Below the pieces are notes generated by a model that was given only the letters and a program-made list of their open reading frames with translations, had not been told where the DNA came from and made no database searches. A DNA stretch of 64,000 nucleotides, from positions 28,553 to 92,552 of the forward strand of contig JAREIK010010427.1 in the NCBI GenBank assembly GCA_029783825.1. The letters are read 5' to 3'. This document shows positions 1 to 13,100 of this stretch, one piece after another (positions within the stretch are counted from its first letter, which is position 1; every line of letters starts with the position of its first letter). The stretch comes from Sapria himalayana. Taxonomy: Eukaryota > Streptophyta > Magnoliopsida > Malpighiales > Rafflesiaceae. Both the position numbers and the translations under genes were made by a program.

Positions 1-230
1 CACAACTTTTAGGAATGTCACAGATTTATCTTATTGTATATGTTACACAAAGTCATGACTCAAGGGGTGAGTTATGGATTCAATCTCTTTCTTGATTTGG
101 ATTATTGTAGCATTAGCAATGGTCATGATTGTATATATTGTCTCTAGAACACAAAATCATATTGATGAGAATATGCCATAACTTGTGTCTCTCTTTTGAA
201 CATATTTAATCATATTTAATCACTATAATA
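1..230 (+). repeat. R2 repeat unit, 3' part of a truncated copy (copy 1)
   Basis: The first bases (CACAACTTTTAGGAATGTCA and onward) match the R2 copies at about 43792, 56690 and 59985, so the window opens inside an R2 unit. The match runs through the GTCATGACTCAAGGGGTGAG segment to about 190. A short internal deletion then removes the part that reads GTTATGGCACTA in other copies, and similarity ends near 230, where R1 satellite begins in the opposite orientation to most of the window. No coding potential is seen. Confidence 0.85.
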
Positions 231-3200
231 TATTGTTATTCCTAAATTTAATTATTATTATTAATTTTTATTTCTATTTATTATATTTTAAAGGTTATAA
301 TATTTGAAAATATAATAATTTTTAATTTTTTTTCAAATGTAAATATAATATTAAGATATAATAATCTTAATAATTATAATTCATTTAAATTCAATATAAA
401 TAATTACATTGTTAGATATTATAATAATGATAAAAAAAATTGAATAAATTATTATTAATATGATAGATATTATTTACAATATATTTGAAAAATCTAAATT
501 TATTCAAAATCAAAGTAAAATATATTACTATATAATAATTTTTTAATGTTTGGCTTTTTTATAAGTTTATATTTTTGTTTTTAAAAATAAATTATTTAAC
601 TTATATTTGTCTTACTCATAATCTATTTTGTAATTTATAATTCTATAATAATAAACTAATAAATAATTAAAATGAATATTTAAAATTCTAATGAATACAA
701 ATAAAATTGGGATTTATTATTTATTATTCAGGATATACTAGTTTAATGGTTTTAGTATTTAGGTGTTTTGTGGTTTAGGAGTTTAGTGATTTAATTGTTA
801 AGACCTTTAGAGATTTACAGTTTTTATTTAAAGAATGAAAGAAAAAAAAATATTATTTTATGATTTTTTTTATTTTTTGAAGCTTATAATCTTTGAAAAT
901 ATAATAATTTTTAATTTTTTTTAAATGTGAATATATTATTTAGTTATAATAATCTTAAATATTATATATAATGTAAACTAAATATAAATAATTTTATTAA
1001 TAAATATTATAATAATGATCAATAAATTAATTAATAAACTAGTATTAATAAGAATGATTTAAATTAAAATATAATTGTAAAATCTAAAATCATTCAAAAT
1101 CAAATAAGATATATTAATAAAAAATAATTTTTTATTTTTAAAATTTTGCCTCTTTTAATAAGCATATATATTTTTTTTGATGAAAAATAAATTATTTAAA
1201 TTTTATCTGTTTCACAAATAATTTATTTTGTAATTAATATTTAGATAAAAATAAACTGATAAATAATTAAAATGAATATTTAAAATTATAATGAATACTA
1301 ATAAAAATGAGAATTATGATTTATTATTTAGACTATACTAATTTAATGTTTTGAGTATTTATGAGCTTCGGGGATTAAAAGTTTAGTCATTTTAGTATTT
1401 AGTCATTTAGTGGTTTATAGGTTTTATTTTAAAATTAAAATAAAAAAAAAGTATTTTGTTATTTTCTCATTTTTAAAGGTTATAACCTTTGATAATCTAA
1501 TAATTTTTAATTTTTTTTTTGAAAAGTGAATACAATATGAAGTTAATAATCATAATAATTAAATATCATATAAATTCAATATAAATTATTTTATTGGTAT
1601 ATATTATAATAATGATCATAAAAAAATAATAAACAATTATTAATAAGATGAATATTGTATAAAATATATTTTCAAAACTTAAAATGATTCTTAATAATAG
1701 TGAAATATTTTACTAAATATTAATTTTAAATTTTTAAATTTTTATATCCATTTATATGATTATATATTTTTTGTTGATAAATAATTTTTTGAAATTATAT
1801 TTGTCTAACTAATAATTTATTTTTTAATTTATATTTCTATAAAAATAAACTAATAAATAATTAAGATGTATGTTTAAAATTAAAGAATACTAATAAAAAT
1901 GAGATTTATTATGTATTATATATAGTATAATAGTTTAATGGTTAAATTATTTAGGGGTTTTTTCGTTTAGAAGTTTAGCAATTTATGTTTTTAGTAATTT
2001 AGTGGTTTATAAGTTTTATTTATATAATAAAAATAAAAAAATTATTTTTTATTTTTTCTGATTTTCAAAGGTTATAATCTTTGAAAATAAAATAATTTTT
2101 AAAATTTTTTGAAATGTGAATACCATGTATAATTATATTAAACTTACTAATTATATATCATATAAATTAAATATAAACAATTTTAATGATATAAATTATA
2201 ATAATAATCAAAAATAAAATTACAAACTATTATTAAAAATCTAAATATTAATTAAAATATATTTACATAACACAAAATGATTCAAAATAAAATCAAAAAA
2301 TATTACTAAATAAAAATATTTAATTTTTAAATTTGTTTTTTTAAGCTTATATTTTTTTGATTAAATATAAATTTAGTTAAATATTATTTGTCTTATTCGA
2401 AATTTATTTAGAATTAATTTTTCGAAAAAATTTAGCTATAAATAATTAAAATGAATATTTAAAATTATAATAAATAGAAATATAAATGAGATTTATTATT
2501 TAATAAGTAAAATATAGCTATTAAAAGGTTTATGTATTTAGGGGTTTCGTAGTTAATGAGCTTACTGATTTAAGTAAGTAATCATTTAATGATCTATAGG
2601 TTTTATTTAAAAAATTAAATAACAAAAAATTTATTTTTATTATTTTTTCTCATTTTTTAACGTTATAAATTTTTGAAAATATAATAATTTTTAAATTTTT
2701 TTCAAAAGTGAATACAATATTTATTTATAATAATCATAATAATTATATCTCATATAAATTCAATATAAAGAATTTTATTGATAGATATTCTAATAATTAT
2801 CAAAAAATAAATTAAAAATCTATTATGAATAAGATTGATATTACTTAAAATATAATATCAAAAACTAAAATGGTTCATAAGCAAACCTAAATATATTAGT
2901 ATATAATAATATTTTGTTTTGTAATTATTTTTTATTTTAAAAAATTTATCAATATTTTTTTGATTAAAAATAAGTTACATAAATTATATTTGTCTAACTC
3001 ATAATTTATTTTGTAATTAATATTTATATAAAAATAAACAAATAAATAATTAAAATGAATATTTAAAATTATAATGAAAAAAATGAGATTTTTTATTTAT
3101 TATTTAGGGTATACCAGTTTAATTTAAATTATATATGTCTCACTAATAATTTATTTTGTAATTAATATTTCTATAAAAATAAACTGATAAATAATTAAAA

Positions 3201-6200
3201 CAAAAATTTTAAATTATACTCAATAAAAATTAAAATGAGATTTATGATTTATTATTAATATATACCAATTTAATAGTTTAAGTATTTAGAGGTTTTGTCA
3301 TATAGGTGTTTAGCGATTCATGTTTTTAGGCAATTAGTGGTTTATAGGTTTTATTTAAACAATAAAATAACAAAAAAAAAATTTGTTATTTTTTGTGATT
3401 TTAATAGGTTATAACCTTTGAAAATATAATAATAATTAAAATTTTTTGAAATGTGAATATAATATTTAGTTATAATAAATTTAATAATTATATATCATAT
3501 AAATTCAATATAAACAATTTTATTGAAAGATATTATAATAATAATCAAAAATTAAATTAATAAACTATTAATAATAAGATAGATATTAATTAAAAAATAT
3601 TTACAAAACACAAATTGATTCAAAATTAAATTAAAAAATATTACTCGATAATAATTTTTAATTTTTAAAATTTTACTTTTTTTATAAGCGTGTGTATATA
3701 TATATTTTGATTAAAAATAAATTATTTAAATTATATTTGTCGCACTCATAATTTATTTTGTAATAAATATTTTAATAAAATAAACTTATGAATAAATAAC
3801 AAAATAACAAAATATTATATATATTTTACTGTGTATGTATTTAGTGCTTTATAGGTCTTATTTAAAAATTAAAATAACAAAATATTTATTTTTATTATTT
3901 TTTTATATTTTCAAAGGTTATAACATTTGAAAATATAATAATTTTAAAATTTTTTTCAAATGTGAATTCAATATCTAGTTATAATAATCATTATATTTAT
4001 ATATCATATAAATTCAATATAAACAATATTATTGATAAATATTCTAAAAATGATCAAAAAATAAATTAATAATCTATTATTAATGAGATAGATATCAATT
4101 AAAATATAATAAAAAAATTTAAAATGATTCAGAAGAAATCAAAATACATTACTATATAATAATTTGTTGTTTTGAAATTTTTTTGTTTTAAAGTTTATCC
4201 ATATTTTTTTGATGAAAATTAATTTATATAAATTATATTTATCTAACTCAATTTATTTTTTTTATTAATATTTATATAAAAATAAACAAATAAATAATTA
4301 AAATGAATATTTAAAATTATAATGAAAAAAATAATATTGAGATTTATTCTTTATTATTTTGGGTATACCTGTCTAATTTAAATTAGATCTGTCTCACTAA
4401 TAATTTATTTTGTAATTAATATTTCTATAAAAATAAACTGATAAATAATTAAAATAAAAATTTAAAATTATACTAAATAAAAATTAAAATGATTTTCTGA
4501 ATTATTATTAATGTATACTAGTTTAATATTTTAAGTATTTAGAGATTTTTCCTTTATGACTTTAGCGATTTATGTTTTTAGGCATTTAGTGGTTTATAGG
4601 TTTTATTTAAAAAAAGAAATAACAAAAAAATTATTTTTGATATTTTTTCACATTTTCAAAGGTTATAACCTTTGAAAATATAAAATTTTAAAATTTTTTA
4701 AAAATGTGAATACAATATTTAGTAATAATAATCTTTATAATTATATATAATATAAACTAAATATAAACAATTTTATTAATAGATATGATATCAATTATCA
4801 AATAATAAATTAATATGCTATTATTAATATGATAGATATAAATTAAAATATATTTGCAGAACCCAAAATAATTCAAAATCAAAGTAAAATATATTACTCA
4901 ATAAAATTTTAAATTTTTGAAATTTTGTTTATTTTTATAAGCTTATATTTTTTTTAATAAAAAAAATTTATTTAAATTATATATGTCTCACTCATTATTT
5001 ATTTTGTAATTAATATTTCTATAAAAATAAACTAAAAAATAATTAAAATGTATATTTAAAATTATAATAAATACAAATAAAAATAAGATTTATTATTTAT
5101 TAATTATTATTTAGGTTATATATGTTTAATGGTTTAATTATTTTGGGGGTTTTGGTGTTTAGGAGTCTAGAGATTAAAATGTTTAGGCATTTAGTGGTTT
5201 ATAAGTTTTATTTAAATAATAAAATAATAAAAAATTATTTTTGTGATTTTTTATCATTTTTGAAGGTTGTAACTTTGAAAATATAATAATTTTTAAATTT
5301 TTTTCAAATGTAAATATGATATTTAGTAATAATAATCTTAATAATTATAATACATTTAAATTCAATATAATTAATTTTATTGTTAGATATTATAAAATTG
5401 ATCAAATAATGAATTAATAAACAATTCTTAATAAGATTGATAGCAATTAAAATATAATTGCAAAACCTATATATAATGATTCAAAATCAAAGTAAAATAT
5501 ATTACTAAATAATAATTTTTTGTTTTTAAATTTTTACTTCTTTTTATATCCTTAAATATTTTTTTGATTAAAAATAAATTTTTAAAATTATTGTTGTGTC
5601 GCTCATTATTTATTTTGTAATTAACATTTCTATAAAAAATAAACAAATAATAATTAAAATGAATATTTAAAATTTATTATATATACAAATTAAATGAGAT
5701 TTATGATTTATTATATGTGGTATACCGGTTTAATGGTTTTATTATTTATGAGTTTTGTCATTTAGGAGTTTATCAATTTATATTTTTAGGTATTTAGTGG
5801 TTTATATGATTTATTTATATAAAAAAAATTAATTTTTTTTAGATTTTTTCAGATTTTCAAATGTTATAACCTTTAAAAATAAATTATTTTAAAAATTTTT
5901 TGAAATATGAATACCATGTATAATTATATTAATCTTACTAATTATATATCATATAAATTCAATATAAACAATTATAATGATACATATTATAATAATGATC
6001 AAAAATTAAATTAATAAACAATTATTAATAATATAAATATTATTTTAAATATATTTACATAAAACAAATTGATTCAAAATCAAATCAAAATATATTACTA
6101 TATAATAATATTTAATTTTTAAATTTGTCATTCGTTTTATAAACTTATATTTTTTTTGATTAAAAAAAATTATTTAAATAATATTTGTCTCACTCGAAAT

Positions 6201-8945
6201 TTATTTCGTAATTAATTTTTCTAAATAATTAAACTATAAATAATTAAAATAAATATTTCAAATTATAATAAATAGAAATAAAAATGTGATTTATTAAGTA
6301 GTATATTGATGTTAAAATGTTTATCTTTTTAGGGGTTTCTGGGTTTATGAGTTTACTAATTTAAGTAAGTAAGCATTTAATTTTCTATATGTTTTATTTA
6401 AAAAAAATAACAAAAAAATTATTTTTTTTATTTTTTCTCATTTTTTAAGATTATAACCTTTGAAAATATAATAATTTTTAAATTTTTTCGAAAAGTGAAT
6501 ACAATATTTATTTATAATTATCATAATAATTATTTATCATATGAATTCAATATAACAATTTTATTGATAGATATTCTAATAAGTATCAAAAAATAAGTTA
6601 AAAATCTATTATGAATAAGATTGTTATTACTTAAAATATAATATTAAAACCTAAAATGATTCAAAATCAAATCAAAATATATAACTAAATAATAATTATT
6701 TGTTTTTAAATTTTTATTCTTTTTATAAGCTTATAAATTTTTTGATGAAAAATAATTTTTATAAATTATATTTTTAACTCATAATTTATTTTATAATTAA
6801 TACATATATAAAAATAAAAAACTAAACAATCAAAATGAATTTTTTAAATTATAATGAAAACAAATAAAAATGAAATTTATTAATTATTATTTAGTTTATA
6901 CCGATTTAAAGGATTATCTATATAGAGGTATCGGGATTTTGTAGTTTAGTGATTTAAATGCTTAGGCAATTAGTGGTGTATAGGGTTTATTTAAACAATA
7001 GAAGAACAAAAAAAATATTTTTTTTTATTTTTTCACATTTACAAAGGTTATAACCTAAGAAAATATAATAATTTTAAAATTTTTTTCAAAAGTGAATATA
7101 ATATTTAGTTATAATAATCATTATATATATATATCTAATAAATTCAATATAAACGCTTTTATTGATAAATATTTTAATAATGATGAAAAAATAACTTAAT
7201 AATCTATTATTAATAAGATAGATATCAATTAAAATATATTTACAAAACCTAAAATGATTCAGAAGCAAAGAAAAATATATTACTATACAATAATTTTTTG
7301 TTTTGAAATTTTTTTTTCTTTTAAAAAGTTTATCTATAATTTTTGATGAAAAGTAATTTATATAAATTATATTTGGGTAACTTATAAATTATTTTGTAAT
7401 TAATATTTATATAAAAATAAACAAATAAATAATTAAAATAAATATTTAAAATTATATTTAAAAAAATGAGATTTATTATTTATTATTTAGGGTAAACCAG
7501 TCTAATTTAAATTAGATCTGTCTTACAAATAATTTATTCTGTATATAATATTTCTATAAAAATAAACTGAAAATTAATTAAAAAAAATTTAAAATTATAC
7601 TGAATAAAAATTAAAATGATATTTATGATTTATTATTACTGTATACTAATTTAATGGTTTAAGTATTTAAAAGTTTTGATTTTTAAAAGTTTAGCAATTT
7701 TGGTTTTTACACATTTAGTGGTTTATAGGTTTTATTTAATAAATAAAATTACAATAAATAAATTTGTAATTTTTTCTTATTTTCATAGGTTATAACCTTT
7801 GAAAATATAATAATATTTAAAAATTTTGGAAATGTGAATACAATATTTAGTTATAATAATTTTAATAATTATATATCATATAAATTCAATATAAACAATT
7901 TTATTGATAGATATTATAATAATGATCTAAAATTAAATTAATAAACTATTAATAATAAGATAGATATTAATTAAAAAATATTTACAAAACCCAAATTGAT
8001 TCAAAATTTAAGTAAAAGATATTATTGGATAATAATTTTTAATTTTTAAATTTTTATTTTTTTATAAGCGTATATTTTTTTTAAAAAAATAAATTATTTA
8101 AAATATATTTATCGCACTCATAATTTATTATGTAATAAAAATTTATATAAAAATAAACTAATAAATAATTAAAATGAATATTTAAAGTTATAATAAATGG
8201 AAATAAAAATTAGATTTCTTAATTATTAAGTAGTATATAGTAGTTTAATGGTTTATGAATTTAGGTATTACGGGCTTTAAGAGTTTACTGATTTAACACT
8301 ATATGCATTTAGTGTTAATAAGTTTTATATAAAAATTCAAATAACAAAATATTTATTTTTATTATTTTTTTATATTTTCAAAAGTTATAATCTTTGAAAA
8401 TATAATAATTTTTAAATTTTTTTCAAAAGTGAATTCAATATTTAGTTATAATAATCATTATATTTATATATCATATAAATTCAATATAAATAATATTATT
8501 GATAAATATTCTAATAAAGATCAAAAAATAAATTAATAATCTAATAATAATAAGATAGATATCAATTAAAATATAATTACAAGACCTATAATGATTCAGA
8601 AGAAAAACAAATTATAATACTATATAATAATTTTTTGTTTTTAATTTTTTACTTCTTTTAATAAGTTTATCTATATTTTTTTGTAGAAAAATAATTTATA
8701 TAAATTATAATTTTATAACTTTTAATTTATTTTGTAATTAATATTTATATAAAAATAAACAAATAAATAATTAAAATGAATATTTAAAATTATAATGAAA
8801 AAAATAAAAATGAGATTTATTATTTATTATTTAGGATATACCTGTTTAAAATATTTATCTATTTAGGGTTTTCGAGATTTCGAAGTTATTGATTTAAGTA
8901 TTTAGGCATATAAAGGTTTATAGCTTTTATTCAAACAATGGAATA
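231..8945 (-). repeat. R1 satellite array 1, inverted orientation (about 14 monomers)
   Basis: Tandem AT-rich satellite. The palindrome-containing motif (GGTTATAACCTTTGAAAAT and variants) recurs near 295, 890, 1480, 2065, 2660, 3410, 3915, 4660, 5263, 5860, 6455, 7045, 7790 and 8380. Most spacings are close to 590-600 bp, with longer ones near 745-750 and one near 505. The telomere-like block reads TTTAGG-like on the plus strand (for example TTTAGGAG near 775), whereas every other R1 array here reads CCTAAA-like on the plus strand, so this array is inverted relative to the rest. There is no gene: the only 60-codon open frame (minus strand, 7086-7268) is a by-product of the satellite sequence. 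Confidence 0.95.
742..820 (-). repeat. 8-bp telomere-like block of one R1 monomer (array 1 example)
   Basis: From 742 the sequence can be cut into successive 8-mers, including TTTAATGG, TTTTAGTA, TTTAGGTG, TTTTGTGG, TTTAGGAG, TTTAGTGA and TTTAATTG, with no phase slip over about nine units. This resembles the plant telomere repeat TTTAGGG with one extra base per unit. An equivalent block lies in nearly every R1 monomer. Confidence 0.8.
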
Positions 8946-8972
8946 GCTATGCAATGTTTTCCATTGCATAGC
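8946..8972. repeat. Fold-back (snap-back) inverted repeat at the array 1/R2 junction
   Basis: GCTATGCAATG (8946-8956), the 5-base spacer TTTTC, then CATTGCATAGC (8962-8972) form perfect 11-bp inverted arms. The right arm is genuine R2 sequence (TTCCATTGCATAGCAATG also occurs in copy 3 near 43280). The left arm is that same R2 sequence on the opposite strand, placed exactly where the inverted R1 array ends. The arrangement is typical of a template-switch or fold-back rearrangement junction. Confidence 0.8.
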
Positions 8973-9055
8973 AATGACATAGGCAAATGCTTGATGTTGC
9001 ATATTTCACACATGCCCAATCTTATATTTGCATAGTTTTAATATGGTGCATCATT

Positions 9056-9338
9056 CAGGTTCCTCCAAAAGGCTTGGACGAATCTGAATGGAAAGGATGC
9101 AGTGCGCATAATGACTCAATGCCAACTCTGATGTCCAGGAATGACAGTTGATTTTAGTTGTATTCCTACGCTGGGAATTATTAGGCATTATGTTTTTTAT
9201 GTATTTTATGCATAGAATCATTAAGGTGCATAGGATTTGGTGGGCTGGCCGAATTTAGTCAGCTCTTTAGTCTCTTGTAAGTTATGCGCCTAAATGATAA
9301 ATAAAGTGTGTATTTTCAAAAAAAAAACAAAAAAAAAC
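9056..9338 (+). other. Transcript-like 3' end with poly-A run inside R2 (copy 2)
   Basis: After an acceptor-like ATCATTCAG at 9056, a frame opens with VPPKGLDESEWKG-like residues and ends at TGA near 9148. About 150 bp later there is AATAAA (9300-9305), then about 12 bp on an A-rich run (9318-9338, interrupted by single C residues). This order looks like the last exon, 3' untranslated region and poly-A tail of a copied transcript. I do not recognise the protein. The frame is shifted by single-base losses in copies 4 and 5, so it is not maintained. Confidence 0.4.
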
Positions 9339-9416
9339 AATAAACCCAAAACATTAAATCCTAAACCTTAAACCATAAACTATAACCCTAACCCATAAAC
9401 CCTAAATCCTAAATCT
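9339..9416 (+). repeat. Degenerate 7-bp telomere-like tract in R2 copy 2
   Basis: The segment divides into 7-mers such as CAATAAA, CCCAAAA, TCCTAAA, CCTTAAA, CCATAAA, CCTAACC and CCTAAAT. This is about eleven degenerate units of the Arabidopsis-type repeat CCCTAAA. It starts directly after the poly-A run. Its 7-bp phase differs from the 8-bp phase of the R1 block. Confidence 0.85.
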
Positions 9417-10185
9417 CTTGTTTTGCACTTTTATAATAAAATGACTAAGTGTTAAATTTAAATTGAAATTCACAACTTTTAGGAATGTTACAAATTTATC
9501 TTTTTGTATATGTAACACAAAGTCATGACTCAAGGGGTGAGTTATGGATTCACTCTCTTTCTTGCTTTAGATTATTCTAGCATTTGCAATGGTCATGATT
9601 GTATATTTTCTCTCTAGAACACAAAATCATATCGATGAGAATATGCCATAACTTGTGTCTCTCTGTTGAACATATTGTTATGGCACTAAGAATGATCATG
9701 AATGCATATTTAATCACTATAATAATGGGTCACAGTATTGGATATGACCATATCTTGTGCATTTTATCTTTATATTGCAAAGTAATTGCACTAGGAATGA
9801 TTGTAACTTTGAACATTCCTCAAGAGCAAAAGTCATGACCCTAGAAATAGTTAAAGCTCGAATACTACTCGTTATAACTTTCTATAGCTAAAATTCTTGG
9901 GATTGGAAATATCAAGTGTCAATATGCAAGACTAATATTTTGAGCAATGATTAAAACCTTTTATACATTTGAATATGATTCATATACACCTTTTTGGGTA
10001 TTGCGAGCTTGTATACCTAACACATTTAATATAAAAAGAAGAATTGATACTTTTAATATCCTTGAGGATATAAAAAAAAGGCTTAGACATCCCAATAAAA
10101 TAAATTTTATGATTCTTGATTGAAAGAGAGCCCATACTTCTTGCCTTGCTCAAACCACCCTGGTGCTAGTTTGTACTAGTAGTTT

Positions 10186-13100
10186 ATTATTAATTTATTT
10201 TAATTAATATCTATCTTATTAATAATAGTTTATTAATTTATTTTTTTATCATTATTATAATATATATTAATACATTTTTTATATTGAAACTACAACAAAT
10301 ATAATTATTAAGATTATTATAACTAAGTATTGTATTTAAATTATAGAACTATTAAAAAATTATTATATTTTCAAAGGTCTTAACCTTTGAAAATCACAAA
10401 AATTTATAAAAATAAATTTTTTTGTTATTTCATTGAATAAATAAAACCTATAAACACAAAAATGTGTAAACATATAAATCAATAAACTTTATAACCCCAA
10501 AACCACAAAAAGTTAAACAATTAAATAGTTATACCCTAAATAATAAATCATAAATCTCATTTTTATTAGTATTCATTATAATTTTAAATATACATTTTAA
10601 TTATTTATTAGTTTAATTTTATAGAAATATAAATTAAAAAATAAATTATTAGTGAGACAAATATAATTTAAATAATTTATTTTTTCATCAAAAAATATAT
10701 AGGCTTATAAATGGATACAAAAATTTAAAAATTTAAAATTAATATTTAGTATAATATTTCACATTGATTTTGAGTCTTTTTAGGTTTTGCAAATATATTT
10801 TAAACAATATTTATCTTATTAATAATTGGTTATTACTTTTTTATGATCATTATTATAATAAATATCAATAAAATTGTTTATATTGAATTTATATGATATA
10901 TAATTATTATGATTATTATGACTTCATATTGTATTCACTTTTCAAATAAAATTAAAAAATTATTATATTTTACAAGGTTATAACCTTCAAAAATGACAAA
11001 AAAATAACAAAAATTAAGTTTTTGTTATTTTATTTTTTATATAAAACCTATAAACCACTAAATGACTAAATACTAAAATGACTAAACTCCTTAACCCCGA
11101 AGCCCATAAATACTTAAAACATTAAATTAGTATAGTGTAAAAATAAATCATAAATCTTAGTTTTATTAGTATTCATTATAATTTCAAAATTAATTTCATT
11201 TATTTATCAGTTTATTTTTATAGAAATGCTAATTACAAAATAAATTATTAGTGCGACATATATAATTTAAATAATTTTTTTTAATCATAAAAAATCCTCA
11301 TAAAAAGCGGCACAATTTTAAAAATAAAAAATTATTATTTAATAATATATCTTTTTTTGATTTTGAATCATTTTAGATTTTACAATTATATTTTAATTTT
11401 TATCATTCTTATAAATACAAGTTTATTAATTTATTTATTGATCATTATTATAATATCTATCAATAAAATTATTTATATTGAGTTTACATTATATATAATT
11501 ATTAAGATTATTATAACTAAATATTATATTCACATTTAAAAAAAATTAAATATTATTATAATTTCAAAGGTTAAAACCTTCAAAAATTAAAAAAAAAATC
11601 AAAAAATTATATTTTTTGATTTTTCATTCTTTAAATATAAACTATAAATCACTAAAGGTCTAAACAATTAAATCACTAAACTCTGTAACCACAAAATACC
11701 TAAATACATAAACCATTAAACTGGAATATCCTGGATAATAAATAATAAATCTCAATTTTATTTGTATTTATTATAATTTTAAATATTCATTTTAATTATT
11801 AGTAGTTTATTATTATAAAATTATAAATTACAAAATAAATTATGAGTAAGACAAATATAATTTAAATAATTTATTTTTAATAACAAAAATATAAACTTAT
11901 AAAAAAAGCAAAATATTAAAAAAAATTATTATTTAGTCATATATTTTACTTTGATTTGAATAAATTTAGATTTGCAAATACTTTTTAAATAATAACTTTT
12001 TTTAATAATAGTTGATTAATTTATTTTTTGATCATAATTATAATACCTAGCAATATAATTATTTATATTGAATTTAAATGAATTATAATTATGAAGATTA
12101 TTATAAATAAATATTATATTTACATTTGAAAAAATTTTAAAAATTATTATATTTTCAAAGGATATAATCTTCAAAAATTAAAAAAAATAATAAAAATAAT
12201 TTTTTTACTATATCATTGTTTAAATAAAACTTATAAACCACTAAGTGCCAACACACTTAAACATCTAAACTCCTAACAACAAAATCTCCTAAATACTTAA
12301 ACCTTTAAACTCGTAAACCTTAAATATAATTTAAATAATTTATTAAAATATTAATTACAAAATAAATTATGAGTGATACAAATATAATTTAAATAATTTA
12401 ATTTTCATCAAAAAAAATATAAGCTTATAAAAAGAAGCAAAAACTAAAATACAAAAAATTTTATTTAGTAATAAATTTTACTTGGATTTTGAATAATTTT
12501 AAGTTTTGCAATTATATTTTAATTTATATCCATCATAATAATAATAACATATTAATTTATTTTTTGATAATTGATATCATATCTATCGATAAAATTTTTA
12601 TATTTAGTTTATATTATATATAATTATAATGATTATTATAACTAAATATTGTATTCATATTTTTAAAGAAATTTAAAATTATTATATTGTCAAAGGTTAC
12701 CTTTGAAAATGTGAAAAAATATCAAAAATAATTTTTTTGTTATTTCATTGTTTAAACAAAACCAATAAACCACTAAATGCCTAAAAACATAAATCGCTAA
12801 AGTCCTAAATGACAAAACCATTAAATACATAAAATATTAAACTGGTATACATTAATAATAATTCATAAATCTCATTTTAATTTTTATTCAGTATAATTTT
12901 ATATTTTTATTTTAATTATTGATAAGTTTATTTTTATTGAAATATTAATTACAAAATAAATTATTAGTGAGACAAATATAATTTAAATTAAACTGGTATA
13001 CCCTAAATAATAAAGAATAAATCTCATTTTTTTTCATTATAATTTTAAATAATCATTTTAATTATTTCTTTGTTTATTTATATATAAATATTAATTACAA

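Larger units (their letters stand above)
8957..10185 (+). repeat. R2 repeat unit, truncated at both ends (copy 2)
   Basis: The match to full-length R2 starts at the position equivalent to about 43280 in copy 3 and stops near the GGTGCTAGTTTGTA segment (equivalent to about 44520). It therefore lacks about 0.9 kb of the 5' part and about 0.3 kb of the 3' end. It contains the AATAAA/poly-A end, the heptamer telomere-like tract and the TCATGA-rich 3' half. The plus-strand open frame at 9599-9838 starts at TTG and is partly open in other copies simply because the copies are similar. I see no evidence that it is translated. Confidence 0.9.

Noticed and set aside
231..8945. CRISPR-like or operon-like regular repeats
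   Set aside because: Spacing of about 600 bp with repeat content throughout, in plant heterochromatin: a satellite, not a CRISPR array.
9599..9838. 79-codon open frame in R2, also present at 56801-57040
   Set aside because: It starts at TTG, and the copies are nearly identical at DNA level through duplication. Copies 3 and 5 do not keep the same frame. It has no recognisable domain.
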